Assembly (NCBI RefSeq): GCF_004345605.1
Contig: NZ_SLVY01000014.1
Span: 118,341-182,340 of the forward strand
DNA length: 64,000 bases
Direction of reading: 5' to 3'
From: Rhodococcus sp. SMB37
GTDB taxonomy: Bacteria > Actinomycetota > Actinomycetes > Mycobacteriales > Mycobacteriaceae
The position numbers were made by a program, and so were the translations under genes. Under the pieces are notes generated by a model, which searched no databases, was not told the origin of the DNA, and was given only the letters and a program-made list of their open reading frames with translations. Below, in pieces: positions 54,645 through 63,620 of the stretch. Position 1 is the first letter of the stretch; every line of letters starts with the position of its first letter.

Positions 54645-55091
54645 ATGGGTTTCCACGACATGACACGCATTGACAACGGTGTCGACGCGGCGCTGCTCGC
54701 GCAGGTCCATCAGCTCTACGGACTGCAGAGCCACCTCATCGACGGTGGCTCCGCGCGGGCATGGGCGGAGACGTTCACGCCCGACGGTGAGTTCTGCTCA
54801 CCCAGCTATCCGGCGCCCGTCTCCGGCACCGACGACCTCGAGGCTTTCGCCGTGCGGTTCTACACCGGCGCGCACGATGCCGACGAGGTCCACCGTCACG
54901 TCGTCACCAACGTGGCCGTCGGCAGAGTCGACGACGACACCCTGCGTGTCCGGGCGTATCTGCAGATCGTGGCCACCGCCCGCAGCGGCGACTCGCGCCT
55001 CGTCCGATTCACCACGATCGACGACCGCGTCGTCCGGCACGGCGACACGTGGCTCGTCGACCGCCGCACCGTCGCTCGCGACGACGCATGA
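54645..55091 (+). CDS. SnoaL/NTF2-like protein
   Basis: Protein of 148 residues of the NTF2/SnoaL-like fold: VHQLYGLQSHLIDGGSARAWAETFTPDGEF (cut at its conserved Gly-Gly-Ser), FYTGAHDADEVHRHVVTNVAVGRV, and YLQIVATARSGDSRL at the C terminus. Members are isomerases, cyclases, dehydratases or small beta subunits of ring dioxygenases; here it is the first gene of a catabolic cluster with two SDRs and a KstD-like flavoprotein. ATG 54660 is an alternative start. There is no strong ribosome binding site, so the transcript may be leaderless. Confidence 0.75.
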   Translation: MGFHDMTRIDNGVDAALLAQVHQLYGLQSHLIDGGSARAWAETFTPDGEFCSPSYPAPVSGTDDLEAFAVRFYTGAHDADEVHRHVVTNVAVGRVDDDTLRVRAYLQIVATARSGDSRLVRFTTIDDRVVRHGDTWLVDRRTVARDDA

Positions 55092-55144
55092 ACGCTGCGT
55101 TGTTGTAACCCGATTTGTTTCGTACTTACGGAGGAATTTCCACG

Positions 55145-55975
55145 ATGACCACTGATACCCAGAACCCGGGTCGTACCGTCACCTCGCAGATCATCGCGCA
55201 GTACCCGGAGATGGCCGGCAAGGTCGCCGTCGTCACCGGAGCCGCACGCGGAATGGGGGCACAGTTCGCCCGTGGTCTCGCCTCGCGCGGCGTCAACGTC
55301 GTCGGTGGCGACATCAACGACGTCCAGATGAAGGAGACCGCCGAGCAGATCAACGCCGAGCTCGCAGCCGAGTCCCTCGCCGAGACTCCCGGCATCGTGG
55401 TCGGCGCGCGTATCGACGTCACCGATCCTGCCGAGCACGAGGCGCTCGCCCAGGTCGCGCTGCAGGAGTTCGGCTGGATCGACTTCTGGATCAACAACGC
55501 CGGCATCTTCCCGTTCGCGCTCGCCGACGAGATCTCGAAGGAGCAGATCGCAGCCACGCTCGACGTCAACGTCGAGGGTGTCCTCTTCGGTGCGCAGGCC
55601 GCAGCACGGCACATGCAGCCGGGCAGCGCGATCGTCAACATGTCGTCGGTGTCGGCGCTGCGCGTGCGCAAGGGGCGCGGTGCCTACTGCGCGTCGAAGG
55701 CTGCCGTCGCGCATCTCACCGAGTCTCTCGCAGTCGAATTCGGCGACAAGGGAATTCGTGTCAACTCGATCGCGCCCGGTTACATCGACACCGAGATGAC
55801 CCGCTGGGTGCAGGAGGATCCGGCAGCGCTGAAGCACGCACTCGACGTCGTGCCGCTGCACCGCCTGGGCTCGCCGGAAGAGGTCTTCGGTCCGCTCCTG
55901 TTCCTCCTGTCAGACAGTGCCCGCTACGTCACGGGACACTCGATCGCGGTCGACGGTGGCTCACGCCATGTCTGA
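55145..55975 (+). CDS. Short-chain dehydrogenase/reductase (first of two)
   Basis: Protein of 276 residues. [15 protein letters not shown] binds NAD(P), INNAGIFPF is the NAG motif, [24 protein letters not shown] carries the Ser and YCASK catalytic pair. GGAGGAA precedes ATG 55145. It should oxidise a ring alcohol. It overlaps the second SDR by eight bases, and both belong to the IclR-controlled cluster. Confidence 0.88.
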   Translation: MTTDTQNPGRTVTSQIIAQYPEMAGKVAVVTGAARGMGAQFARGLASRGVNVVGGDINDVQMKETAEQINAELAAESLAETPGIVVGARIDVTDPAEHEALAQVALQEFGWIDFWINNAGIFPFALADEISKEQIAATLDVNVEGVLFGAQAAARHMQPGSAIVNMSSVSALRVRKGRGAYCASKAAVAHLTESLAVEFGDKGIRVNSIAPGYIDTEMTRWVQEDPAALKHALDVVPLHRLGSPEEVFGPLLFLLSDSARYVTGHSIAVDGGSRHV

Positions 55976-56765
55976 TCCGGTCCTGGAAACCGTGACGTAC
56001 CCGTCGGTCGTTCTCGTCACGGGCGCGGCTGTGGGTATGGGCGCCAACCACTCTCGTGTGCTCGCGGCCCGCGGTGCTCATGTGTGCCTGGCCGACGTGG
56101 CAGATGCCTCCGCGGTCGTCGAGGAGATCGAAGCTGCGGGGGGTTCCGCGTCGGCCTACACGCTCGACGTCGCCGACTCGGCGTCGTGGACCCGGGTGGT
56201 GGACGAGATCAGTTCTCGGCATGGGACACTCGACGGACTGGTCAACAACGCCGGGATCTCGCGGCGGCTCGAGTTCATGGACACCCCGGACGACGTCTGG
56301 GAAGCCACGATGCGTATCAATCTGTTCGGTCCCTTCTATGGCATGAAAGCCGTTGCGCCCCTCATGCGCGACAGCGGCGGCGGCTCCATCGTCAACATCT
56401 CCTCGATCTCCGGGCAGATCGGCTACTTCTCTCCGGCCTACTCGTCGAGCAAGTGGGGAGTGCGGGGCCTGTCGAAATCGGCAGCAGGCAATTTCGCGAA
56501 GTGGGGAATCCGAGTCAACTCGGTGCACCCCGGGCTGGTCGGCACCTCGCTGCTGGGAGGCGCGGACGCATTCGTCGGTGCCGCTCTCGAGAGCGTTCCG
56601 GTCGGGCGGATGGCGACGGTCGACGAGATCACCGACGCCGTGATGTTCCTGCTCTCGGATCGGTCCACGTACATGACCGGCAGTGAGGTCACCGTCGACG
56701 GCGGGATGACCTCCAACGGCCTCTACCACCGCATCATCGCGGAGACGGGAGATCAACTGTCATGA
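55968..56765 (+). CDS. Short-chain dehydrogenase/reductase (second of two)
   Basis: Protein of 265 residues. [15 protein letters not shown] binds NAD(P), [12 protein letters not shown] is the NAG motif, and [21 protein letters not shown] gives the catalytic Ser and YSSSK. ATG 55968 lies within the end of the previous gene. Two different SDRs in a row suggest sequential oxidation of a diol, or stereospecific oxidation of two isomers. Its stop overlaps the flavoprotein start (ATGA). Confidence 0.88.
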   Translation: MSDPVLETVTYPSVVLVTGAAVGMGANHSRVLAARGAHVCLADVADASAVVEEIEAAGGSASAYTLDVADSASWTRVVDEISSRHGTLDGLVNNAGISRRLEFMDTPDDVWEATMRINLFGPFYGMKAVAPLMRDSGGGSIVNISSISGQIGYFSPAYSSSKWGVRGLSKSAAGNFAKWGIRVNSVHPGLVGTSLLGGADAFVGAALESVPVGRMATVDEITDAVMFLLSDRSTYMTGSEVTVDGGMTSNGLYHRIIAETGDQLS

Positions 56766-58222
56766 GCGACGACATCATCGACGTCGTGGTGATCGGTGGC
56801 GGCGGCGCGGGCCTCGCTGCGGCGGTCTCTGCCGCCGAAGCCGGCGCGAGCGTTCTGCTGTTCGAGTCCGAAACCGAACTGGGCGGATCGACGCAACTGT
56901 CGGCCGGGCTGTTCACCGCTGCGGGAACGAGCGTGCAGGCCGGACTCGGTATCGAGGACACCGCCGACAAGTTCTTCCAGCACTACATGGACCTCAACCA
57001 CTGGATCCTGAACCCGGGCCTGGTCCGGGCGTTCTGCGAGAACGCCGGCCCGACCCTCGATTGGCTCCTCGAACTGGGTGTGGAGATCCCGGCGCGTCAG
57101 TCGTCGAATGCTCACATGCCCGGTTTGTGCCAGGCCGGGGTCGAGGACGTGTGGCGCGGCCATGTGCCGAAGGATCAGGGATACGGGCTCGTGCAGACCC
57201 TCGACCGGGCCCGCCGCGCCCACGGCGTCGAGGCGATCCTCGCCACCCGGGTGCAGCGCCTGCTCGTCGAGGACGGTCGGGTCGTCGGTGTCGTGGCGGA
57301 CGATATCGAGGTCCGTGCACACACCGTTGTCGTGGCGTCCGGAGGATTCGCACAGAGCCCTGAACTGCTCGAGCAGTACTACCCGTACCCTCTCGCCGCG
57401 GGTGATTCGTTGTTCGTCGTCGCCGCACCCGGTAGCCGCGGTGATCATCTCCGGTTCGGTGAGCAGATCGGGTCCGCGGTCGTCGGCAAGGACTGGGGCC
57501 TGACCATGCCCACTGCCTACTTCCAGCGCTACCACCACTGGCAGGCGGGGTTCCCGCCCAAATCGCGGATCTACATCAACAAGGCCGGTCGCCGGTTCAT
57601 GGACGAGGATGCCTCGTACGCCGTGTCGGGTGGTCTCATGGACGCGCAGGACGGGCCCGTGTGGGCGATCTTCGATGACAAGGCGCGTACGGAGCTCCCC
57701 GCGGGTTACGCCGACTGGGACGCCGAGCGCGTCGCGGCGGAAGCCGACGCGGGGCGTACTGTGCGCGCAGATACCCTCGTCGAACTCGCAGGGCTGATAG
57801 GCGTGACCGTGCCCGCGCTGGTGGCCACCGTGACCCGGTGGAACTCCCAGCTCCCGAACGGTGTCGACGACGATTTCCTGCGCCACCGCACCCTTGCGAA
57901 CAAGGGCTCGACCTCCGATCCCGACCCCGTCGCGCAGGGACCGTTCTACGCGGTGCGTATGCTGCCCGCCGAACTGGTCTGTACGCACGCGGGACTCGAG
58001 ATCAATCAGAACGCCGAAGTTCTCGACACGATCGGGAACGTCGTCCCCGGCCTGTATGCGGCCGGAGAAGCGGGAGCCGGGATCCTCGGCCTCCGCTATG
58101 TGGGTGGCGGAAACGCCGTCGCCAACGCATTGACCATGGGGCGCATCGCCGGCCGCAACGCGGCACGGGCGTCCTCCGTCGGCTCCACGCAGCCGTCTGA
58201 ACTCGGGACAGCCGGCGTCTGA
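56762..58222 (+). CDS. KstD/fumarate-reductase-like FAD dehydrogenase
   Basis: Protein of 486 residues. [17 protein letters not shown] binds [21 protein letters not shown] and [21 protein letters not shown] are the family blocks; [25 protein letters not shown] closes the FAD domain. The family includes 3-ketosteroid-delta1-dehydrogenase and 4-oxocyclohexanecarboxylate-type desaturases, which introduce double bonds next to a ring ketone. With two SDRs this suggests oxidation of a cyclic alcohol to a ketone followed by ring desaturation or aromatisation (inference). Substrate not known. Confidence 0.85.
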   Translation: MSDDIIDVVVIGGGGAGLAAAVSAAEAGASVLLFESETELGGSTQLSAGLFTAAGTSVQAGLGIEDTADKFFQHYMDLNHWILNPGLVRAFCENAGPTLDWLLELGVEIPARQSSNAHMPGLCQAGVEDVWRGHVPKDQGYGLVQTLDRARRAHGVEAILATRVQRLLVEDGRVVGVVADDIEVRAHTVVVASGGFAQSPELLEQYYPYPLAAGDSLFVVAAPGSRGDHLRFGEQIGSAVVGKDWGLTMPTAYFQRYHHWQAGFPPKSRIYINKAGRRFMDEDASYAVSGGLMDAQDGPVWAIFDDKARTELPAGYADWDAERVAAEADAGRTVRADTLVELAGLIGVTVPALVATVTRWNSQLPNGVDDDFLRHRTLANKGSTSDPDPVAQGPFYAVRMLPAELVCTHAGLEINQNAEVLDTIGNVVPGLYAAGEAGAGILGLRYVGGGNAVANALTMGRIAGRNAARASSVGSTQPSELGTAGV

Positions 58223-58258
58223 CGCCCGCCTGTCCCCTCGAACCACTAAGGACACACC

Positions 58259-59590
58259 ATGCTTGGATCCGACGCGGCAACGGCCGCGGAAAGGCCGCCG
58301 CACGCAGACCCCGCACCGAAGAAACAGTCGACGGCCACGGTCATCCGCGCGGCGGTCGTGGGTACCGTCGTCGAGTACTACGACTTCGGAATCTACGGCT
58401 ACATGGCAACGATGGTTGCCACGCTGTTCTTCGTCTCGGAGAACGACACGGCCGCTCTGCTGGGGACCTTCGCGGCCTTCGCGGTGGCCTTCTTCCTGCG
58501 GGTGCCCGGCGGCATCGTCTTCGGTCACATCGGCGACAGATACGGACGTAAGACCGCGCTGTCCTGGACCATCCTGCTGATGGTGGTGGCGACGGCGGCC
58601 ATGGGTCTGATGCCCACCTACGCCACCCTCGGCGTGTGGGCGACCGTCCTGCTCGTGCTGGCCCGCTGTCTGCAGGGCTTCGCAGCAGGCGGTGAACTCG
58701 GAGGTGCCAACGCGTTCGTGTCCGAATCCGCACCGGCACGGTGGCGTGCGACGCAGACCTCGATGGTCAACTCCGGCACGTACCTGGGTTCGCTGGTGGC
58801 ATCGCTCGTCGCACTCGGTATCACGTCGACCTTCTCGGAGGAGCAGATCCTCGAGTGGGCTTGGCGCATCCCGTTCCTGCTCAGCGTCGTGATCGGTGTC
58901 ATCGGCGTCTGGATCCGTAACCACCTCGAAGACACCCCGCAGTTCGAGGAGATGGCGGAGAAGGGCGAAACGAAGAAGTTGCCCGTCGTGGAACTCCTGA
59001 AGACCTCCGGCGGAAGCGTCCTCAAGATCATCATGCTCGGGGCGCTCATCGTCGGCGGTTATTACGTCGCGTCGGTCTACGCGGCGACGTACTTGCAGAC
59101 CGAGGGTGGACAGACGTCGTCGGCGGCGTTCCTGTCGACGTCGCTCGCGCTGGTCCTGGGCGTGATCACCCTGCCGATCTCCGGCTACATGGCCGACAAG
59201 TACGGACGTAAGCCGGTGTTGTTCGCCGGTAGCCTCGCTGCGGCGGTGCTCGGCGTCCCGATGTTCATGTTGATGGCGGGCGGAACCCTGTGGCAGGCCG
59301 TTCTCGGTCAGTCGGTGTTGTTCATCTGTGTGTCGGTCGTCAACGGCGCCTCCTTCGTCGTCTATGTCGAGATGCTGAAGGCATCGGTGCGGTACAGCGG
59401 CATCGCACTCGGTAACAACGTCACGAACATGTGCCTGGGCGGCACCGCACCCTTCATCGCCACGTGGCTGATCGATGTCACCGGGAACTCGTTGGCTCCG
59501 GCCGGGTACTTCGTGTTCACAGCGTTACTGACCTTGGGAGCGGTGTTCCTCATCGAGGAGACCAAGGGCATCGAATTGCCGACCGACTGA
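58259..59590 (+). CDS. MHS-type MFS transporter
   Basis: Protein of 443 residues with 12 helices. TVVEYYDFGIYGYMATMVA is the first helix of the metabolite:H+ symporter group (KgtP/ProP/ShiA type), GHIGDRYGRKTAL and GYMADKYGRKPVL are the two motif A loops, and RCLQGFAAGGELGGANAF is the helix 4 block. It should import a carboxylate for the IclR-controlled cluster, of which it is the last gene; a hairpin terminator follows. Confidence 0.88.
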   Translation: MLGSDAATAAERPPHADPAPKKQSTATVIRAAVVGTVVEYYDFGIYGYMATMVATLFFVSENDTAALLGTFAAFAVAFFLRVPGGIVFGHIGDRYGRKTALSWTILLMVVATAAMGLMPTYATLGVWATVLLVLARCLQGFAAGGELGGANAFVSESAPARWRATQTSMVNSGTYLGSLVASLVALGITSTFSEEQILEWAWRIPFLLSVVIGVIGVWIRNHLEDTPQFEEMAEKGETKKLPVVELLKTSGGSVLKIIMLGALIVGGYYVASVYAATYLQTEGGQTSSAAFLSTSLALVLGVITLPISGYMADKYGRKPVLFAGSLAAAVLGVPMFMLMAGGTLWQAVLGQSVLFICVSVVNGASFVVYVEMLKASVRYSGIALGNNVTNMCLGGTAPFIATWLIDVTGNSLAPAGYFVFTALLTLGAVFLIEETKGIELPTD

Positions 59591-59608
59591 CGTCGGACAT
59601 GTCTCGAG

Positions 59609-59643
59609 CGAACGCCGGCACCCGATGTGGGTGTCGGCGTTCG
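59609..59643 (+). terminator. Rho-independent-like hairpin after the transporter gene
   Basis: CGAACGCCGGCACCC and GGGTGTCGGCGTTCG pair over 15 bases with one G-T pair, around the loop GATGT, and are followed by TTGTT. It lies 18 bases after the transporter stop and before the MarR gene. Confidence 0.7.
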
Positions 59644-59700
59644 TTGTTCAGCGGATGATAAATGTATGAACAAGTACGCGGTCTGCGGTACTGTGGCCGC

Positions 59701-60228
59701 ATGTCCGCACCTCGCGACCTCGACTACTGGTCCTTTGTCGAACTCGCGCAGGAGCGTCTGAACAGCAAGTTCGGCGACCATCACCGCAGCGCGACCGAAG
59801 TGTTGCTCACGTTGAACCGGGCGTCGGACATCGTCACCTACGACCTCGAATCGAGCGTGCACCGCCCGCGCGGGCGCTCGTGGTCGGCGTATCGCCTGAT
59901 GTTCGTGATCTGGCTGGCCGGTCCCATCGAACCGAACGTGGCGGCGAGGCTGACCGGGATGAGTCGTGCGGCCGTGTCGAATCTCGCGAAACCGCTGGTC
60001 GAAGCCAATATTCTGGAGAAGACCCCCGTCAGCCACGATGCCCGCTCGGTGCAGCTGTCGCTGACGGAGGCCGGCGAGAAGGAAATCGTCGAGGCCTTCG
60101 GTGCGCAGAACGAGCGCGAACTCGCGTGGGTGGATGTTCTCAGCGACGCTGAGCAGCAGATTCTCGTGATACTGCTGAACAAGCTCATCACCAACCGCAG
60201 CCAGTTCGACGTGCGCGGACGCAACTGA
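59701..60228 (+). CDS. MarR family regulator of the homogentisate operon
   Basis: Protein of 175 residues from ATG 59701 (an upstream in-frame ATG at 59662 would lie in the promoter). The winged helix shows NVAARLTGMSRAAVSNLAKPLVEANILEK, read as its recognition helix SRAAVSNLAKPL, followed by SHDARSVQLSLTEAG, the wing. It is immediately upstream of hmgA in the same direction. AATGTAT-x2-AC occurs both before this gene (59661-59671) and before hmgA (60278-60288), so it likely controls both. A homogentisate-type ligand is plausible. Confidence 0.85.
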   Translation: MSAPRDLDYWSFVELAQERLNSKFGDHHRSATEVLLTLNRASDIVTYDLESSVHRPRGRSWSAYRLMFVIWLAGPIEPNVAARLTGMSRAAVSNLAKPLVEANILEKTPVSHDARSVQLSLTEAGEKEIVEAFGAQNERELAWVDVLSDAEQQILVILLNKLITNRSQFDVRGRN

Positions 60229-60270
60229 TTCATGGCAATTTCAACCCTGTGGTTGCGCGCACGCTCTCGA

Positions 60271-60292
60271 ATTAGTTAATGTATTTACTAAT
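60271..60292. promoter_or_regulatory. MarR operator candidate before hmgA
   Basis: The 22 bases run from ATTAGT to ACTAAT, with nine of eleven positions symmetric, in an AT-rich island of otherwise GC-rich DNA, 58 bases before the hmgA start. The central motif AATGTATTTAC recurs as AATGTATGAAC before the MarR gene. Confidence 0.6.
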
Positions 60293-60349
60293 CCCGGCGG
60301 CGACAGAGACCCCGCGCAGACCGATTCACCATTTCCGAGGAGCTGAACC

Positions 60350-61552
60350 ATGGCGTTCTACCGACAGCTCGGCGTTATCCCGCCCAAGCGTCACACCCAG
60401 CACCGCGACGACAACGGCAACCTCTACTACGAGGAGCTGATGGGTGAGGAAGGTTTCTCGTCGGACTCCGCGCTGCTGTACCACAAGTACATCCCGTCGG
60501 CGATCGTCGACGCCACCGAGTGGACGGTCCCGGACCAGGTCACGACGCCGAACCATCCGCTCGAGCCGCGGCACCTGAAGCTGCACGACCTTTTCCCGGA
60601 GAGCGTCTGGAACGACACCGACGTCGTCACCGGCCGCCGCATGATCCTCGGCAACCCCGACGTGCGCATCTCGTACGCCGTGTCCAAGAAACCGTCGCCG
60701 CTCTACCGCAATGTGGTGGGTGACGAAATGGTCTACGTCGAGTCGGGTACCGCGAACGTCGAAACCGTGTTCGGCACGCTCGAGGCCAAGCCCGGCGACT
60801 ACGTGCTGCTGCCCATGGCCACCACACACCGCTGGGTGCCGACGGGCGACGAGCCGCTGCGCGCCTACACGATCGAGGCGAACAGCCACATCGTGCCGCC
60901 GAAGCGCTATCTGTCGAAGTTCGGCCAGTTCCTCGAGAACGCCCCCTTCTGCGAACGCGACCTGCACGGCCCCACCGAGCCGCTGATCGTCGAGGAGGAG
61001 AACGTCGAGGTGCTCGTCAAGCACCGCACCTCCCACGGCATCGTCGGTACCCGCTACCTCATGCCGAACCATCCGTTCGACGTCGTCGGGTGGGACGGCT
61101 GCCTGTACCCGTACACGTTCTCGATCCACGACTACGAGCCGATCACCGGCCGAGTGCACCAGCCGCCGCCGGCGCACCAGTCGTTCGAGGGCAACAACTT
61201 CGTGATCTGTAACTTCGTGCCCCGCAAGGTGGATTACCACCCGCTGTCGATCCCGGTGCCGTACTACCACTCGAACGTCGACTCCGACGAGGTCATGTTC
61301 TACGTGGGTGGCGACTACGAGGCCCGTAAGGGCTCGGGTATCGGACAGGGCTCCATCTCGGTCCATCCCGGCGGCCACGCTCACGGCCCGCAGCCCGGAG
61401 CGTACGAACGCAGTATCGGCGCCGAGTTCTTCGACGAACTCGCCGTCATGGTCGACACCTTCCGCCCGCTCGAACTCGGCGAAGGCGCCCTCGCGTGCGA
61501 GGACGCCGCATATGCCGGAAGCTGGAACCGCAACAGGGAGGCATCCAAGTGA
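60350..61552 (+). CDS. hmgA: Homogentisate 1,2-dioxygenase
   Basis: Protein of 400 residues of the homogentisate dioxygenase cupin family. The iron site is visible as His307 and Glu314 in YYHSNVDSDEVMFYV and the later histidines 343/345 in HPGGHAHGP. PLYRNVVGDEMVYVESGTA and YVLLPMATTHRWVPTG form the first cupin. It opens the homogentisate ring to maleylacetoacetate. It is the first enzyme gene of the operon hmgA-unknown-fahA-scoA and uses the homogentisate made by HppD. The next gene overlaps its stop (GTGA). Confidence 0.93.
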   Translation: MAFYRQLGVIPPKRHTQHRDDNGNLYYEELMGEEGFSSDSALLYHKYIPSAIVDATEWTVPDQVTTPNHPLEPRHLKLHDLFPESVWNDTDVVTGRRMILGNPDVRISYAVSKKPSPLYRNVVGDEMVYVESGTANVETVFGTLEAKPGDYVLLPMATTHRWVPTGDEPLRAYTIEANSHIVPPKRYLSKFGQFLENAPFCERDLHGPTEPLIVEEENVEVLVKHRTSHGIVGTRYLMPNHPFDVVGWDGCLYPYTFSIHDYEPITGRVHQPPPAHQSFEGNNFVICNFVPRKVDYHPLSIPVPYYHSNVDSDEVMFYVGGDYEARKGSGIGQGSISVHPGGHAHGPQPGAYERSIGAEFFDELAVMVDTFRPLELGEGALACEDAAYAGSWNRNREASK

Positions 61553-62433
61553 CAACCTTCGGCCCTCTGCTCACGCAGTTGTGTGACGACGCCGCGCTCT
61601 TCCCTCCTGGAAATGCGCCGATCGCGGATGCGGTCCCTGCGCACGCCGTCCACACCGCTGCCGATCACGCGCCGCTCGTCGGGTCGTTCGTGTTCCCGGC
61701 AGGCCGTCTCGGTGAGCTCGCCGAACTGCTCGCGCAGGAGCCGTATACCGGTGAGCTCGAGCTGAGCCTGACGGTGCCCACCGGCACCGATGCGGTCGCA
61801 CCTGCGCTGGCGAAGGCCGCGACACTCGATTCCGTGTCCGTCACCGCTCTCGAGATCGCCGTCCCCGCAGAGCAGACCGTCGACGAACTCTTTGCCGCGC
61901 TCGGCGAGATCTCTTCGGCCAAACCGGAGCTCAGCGTGTTCGTCGAAGTACCCCGCGACGAGCGTCGCCCGGAGATCCTGGCTCGCCTCGCACAGACCCC
62001 GTACTCGGCGAAGTTCCGCACCGGAGGCATCGTCGCCGAGGCCTATCCGGACGAAGCCGAACTCGCCGACGCAATCCGCACCGTCGTGACGGCGGGTGTG
62101 CCCTTCAAGGCTACGGCCGGACTGCATCACGCGGTCCGCAACACCGACCCCGAGACAGGATTCGAGCAACACGGCTTCCTGAACATCCTCGACGCGGTCG
62201 CGGTGACACTCGACGGCGGCGACAACGCCGCCATCGCTGAGGCACTCGCCGACCGCGACGGTGCCGCTCTCGCGTCACGTTTGAAGGATCTGTCCGACGA
62301 GCGCGCCGCCGAGGTACGCAGCATGTTCCGCTCGTACGGCACCTGCAGTATCGCCGATCCGCTCACCGACCTGCTCGACCTCGGGCTCGCTCCGTCGTCC
62401 GTATCCCCGATCAGCGAAGGAACACTCTCATGA
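61549..62433 (+). CDS. Conserved unknown protein between hmgA and fahA
   Basis: Protein of 294 residues from GTG 61549, which overlaps the hmgA stop and follows GGGAGG. It starts TTFGPLLTQLCDDAALFPPG and contains FRTGGIVAEAYPDEAELADAI, GVPFKATAGLHHAVRN, and HGFLNILDAVAVTLDGGDNAAIAEALAD (given by its HGFLNIL block). The K-F-R-T-GG and F-K-A-T-AGLHH patterns recall a TIM-barrel aldolase/isomerase-like active site, but I do not recognise the family. Its fixed place between the dioxygenase and the hydrolase fits the missing maleylacetoacetate isomerase step (inference). Confidence 0.8.
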   Translation: MTTFGPLLTQLCDDAALFPPGNAPIADAVPAHAVHTAADHAPLVGSFVFPAGRLGELAELLAQEPYTGELELSLTVPTGTDAVAPALAKAATLDSVSVTALEIAVPAEQTVDELFAALGEISSAKPELSVFVEVPRDERRPEILARLAQTPYSAKFRTGGIVAEAYPDEAELADAIRTVVTAGVPFKATAGLHHAVRNTDPETGFEQHGFLNILDAVAVTLDGGDNAAIAEALADRDGAALASRLKDLSDERAAEVRSMFRSYGTCSIADPLTDLLDLGLAPSSVSPISEGTLS

Positions 62434-63620
62434 CCACCATTGCCATCCCCGAGGGTTCACTCTTCGGAACGGACAACCTCCCGTACGGCATCTTCTCCAC
62501 CGCCGACACCGAGCCTCGTGTCGGTGTGCGCGTGGGTGATTCGGTCCTCGACCTGAGCCGCCTGTTCGAAGATGACGTCGTGTTCGCCGAGCCGAGTCTC
62601 AACGCCTTCATGGCGCAGGGCCGTGCCCGCTGGGACGAGGTGCGCGCCACCATCAAAGAGACGATCGCCGGTGATGTGGCCGACGATGCTGTCTTCCCGA
62701 TCGGCGACGTCACGCTGCACCTGCCGATCGAGGTCGCCGACTACGTCGACTTCTACGCATCGGAGAACCATGCGTCGAACCTGGGCCGGTTGTTCCGCCC
62801 CCAGAACCCCGACCCGCTCATGCCGAACTGGAAGCACCTGCCCGTCGGTTACCACGGACGCTCGTCGACCGTCATCACCTCGGGTGTCGCCATCGTCCGT
62901 CCGTGCGGTCAGCGCAAGGGACCGAACGACGAAGCGCCGGTGTACGGCCCGTCGATCCGGCTCGACATCGAGGCGGAGATGGGCTTCATCGTCGGGGCGG
63001 GGTCGAAGATGGGGGAGCAGATTGCTCCCGACGAGTTCGCCGATCACTGCTTCGGCGCCGTGATCCTCAACGACTGGTCGGCCCGCGACATCCAGGCCTG
63101 GGAGTACGTGCCGCTCGGACCGAATCTCGGCAAGTCGTTCGCGACGTCGATCTCGCCGTGGGTCGTGCCGATCGCCGCGCTCGAGGCCGCGCGCATCGAC
63201 ACCCCGGTTCAGGACCCCGAACCGCTCCCGTACCTGTTGGGTGAGGAGAAGTGGGGCCTGGACATCGATCTCGCGGTGGAGTGGAACGGCCACATCGTCT
63301 CGCGCCCGCCGTATGCCCAGATGTACTGGTCGCCCGCGCAGATGCTGGCGCACACTGCGGTCAATGGCGCCGCGACTCGCACCGGCGACCTGTTCGGCTC
63401 CGGCACCATCTCCGGCACGGAGAAGGACCAGCGCGGCGCCTTCATCGAACTCACCTGGGGCGGAGCAGAACCCGTCCAGGTCGGTGACGAGACTCGCACC
63501 TTCCTCGAGGACGGCGACGAGATCTCCATCTCCGCTACCGCTCCGGGCCCGAACGGCTCGCGTATCGGTTTCGGTGAGGTGCGCAACCGCATCCTGCCCG
63601 CCACGGGAGACGCCAAGTGA
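62430..63620 (+). CDS. fahA: Fumarylacetoacetase
   Basis: Protein of 396 residues. Its N-terminal domain is followed by the FAH hydrolase fold: [53 protein letters not shown], and the metal/substrate block [24 protein letters not shown], given as NDWSARDIQ and [10 protein letters not shown]. It hydrolyses fumarylacetoacetate to fumarate and acetoacetate. ATG 62430 overlaps the stop before it and the scoA start overlaps its stop. Confidence 0.93.
   Translation: MTTIAIPEGSLFGTDNLPYGIFSTADTEPRVGVRVGDSVLDLSRLFEDDVVFAEPSLNAFMAQGRARWDEVRATIKETIAGDVADDAVFPIGDVTLHLPIEVADYVDFYASENHASNLGRLFRPQNPDPLMPNWKHLPVGYHGRSSTVITSGVAIVRPCGQRKGPNDEAPVYGPSIRLDIEAEMGFIVGAGSKMGEQIAPDEFADHCFGAVILNDWSARDIQAWEYVPLGPNLGKSFATSISPWVVPIAALEAARIDTPVQDPEPLPYLLGEEKWGLDIDLAVEWNGHIVSRPPYAQMYWSPAQMLAHTAVNGAATRTGDLFGSGTISGTEKDQRGAFIELTWGGAEPVQVGDETRTFLEDGDEISISATAPGPNGSRIGFGEVRNRILPATGDAK

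Noticed and set aside
56753..58924. 723-residue minus-strand ORF across the KstD-like gene
   Set aside because: It is antisense to the flavoprotein and transporter genes, rich in His, Arg and Gly without any domain, and only exists because of the high GC content.
60326..61555. 409-residue minus-strand ORF antisense to hmgA
   Set aside because: It mirrors hmgA exactly in extent, a common GC-rich artefact.
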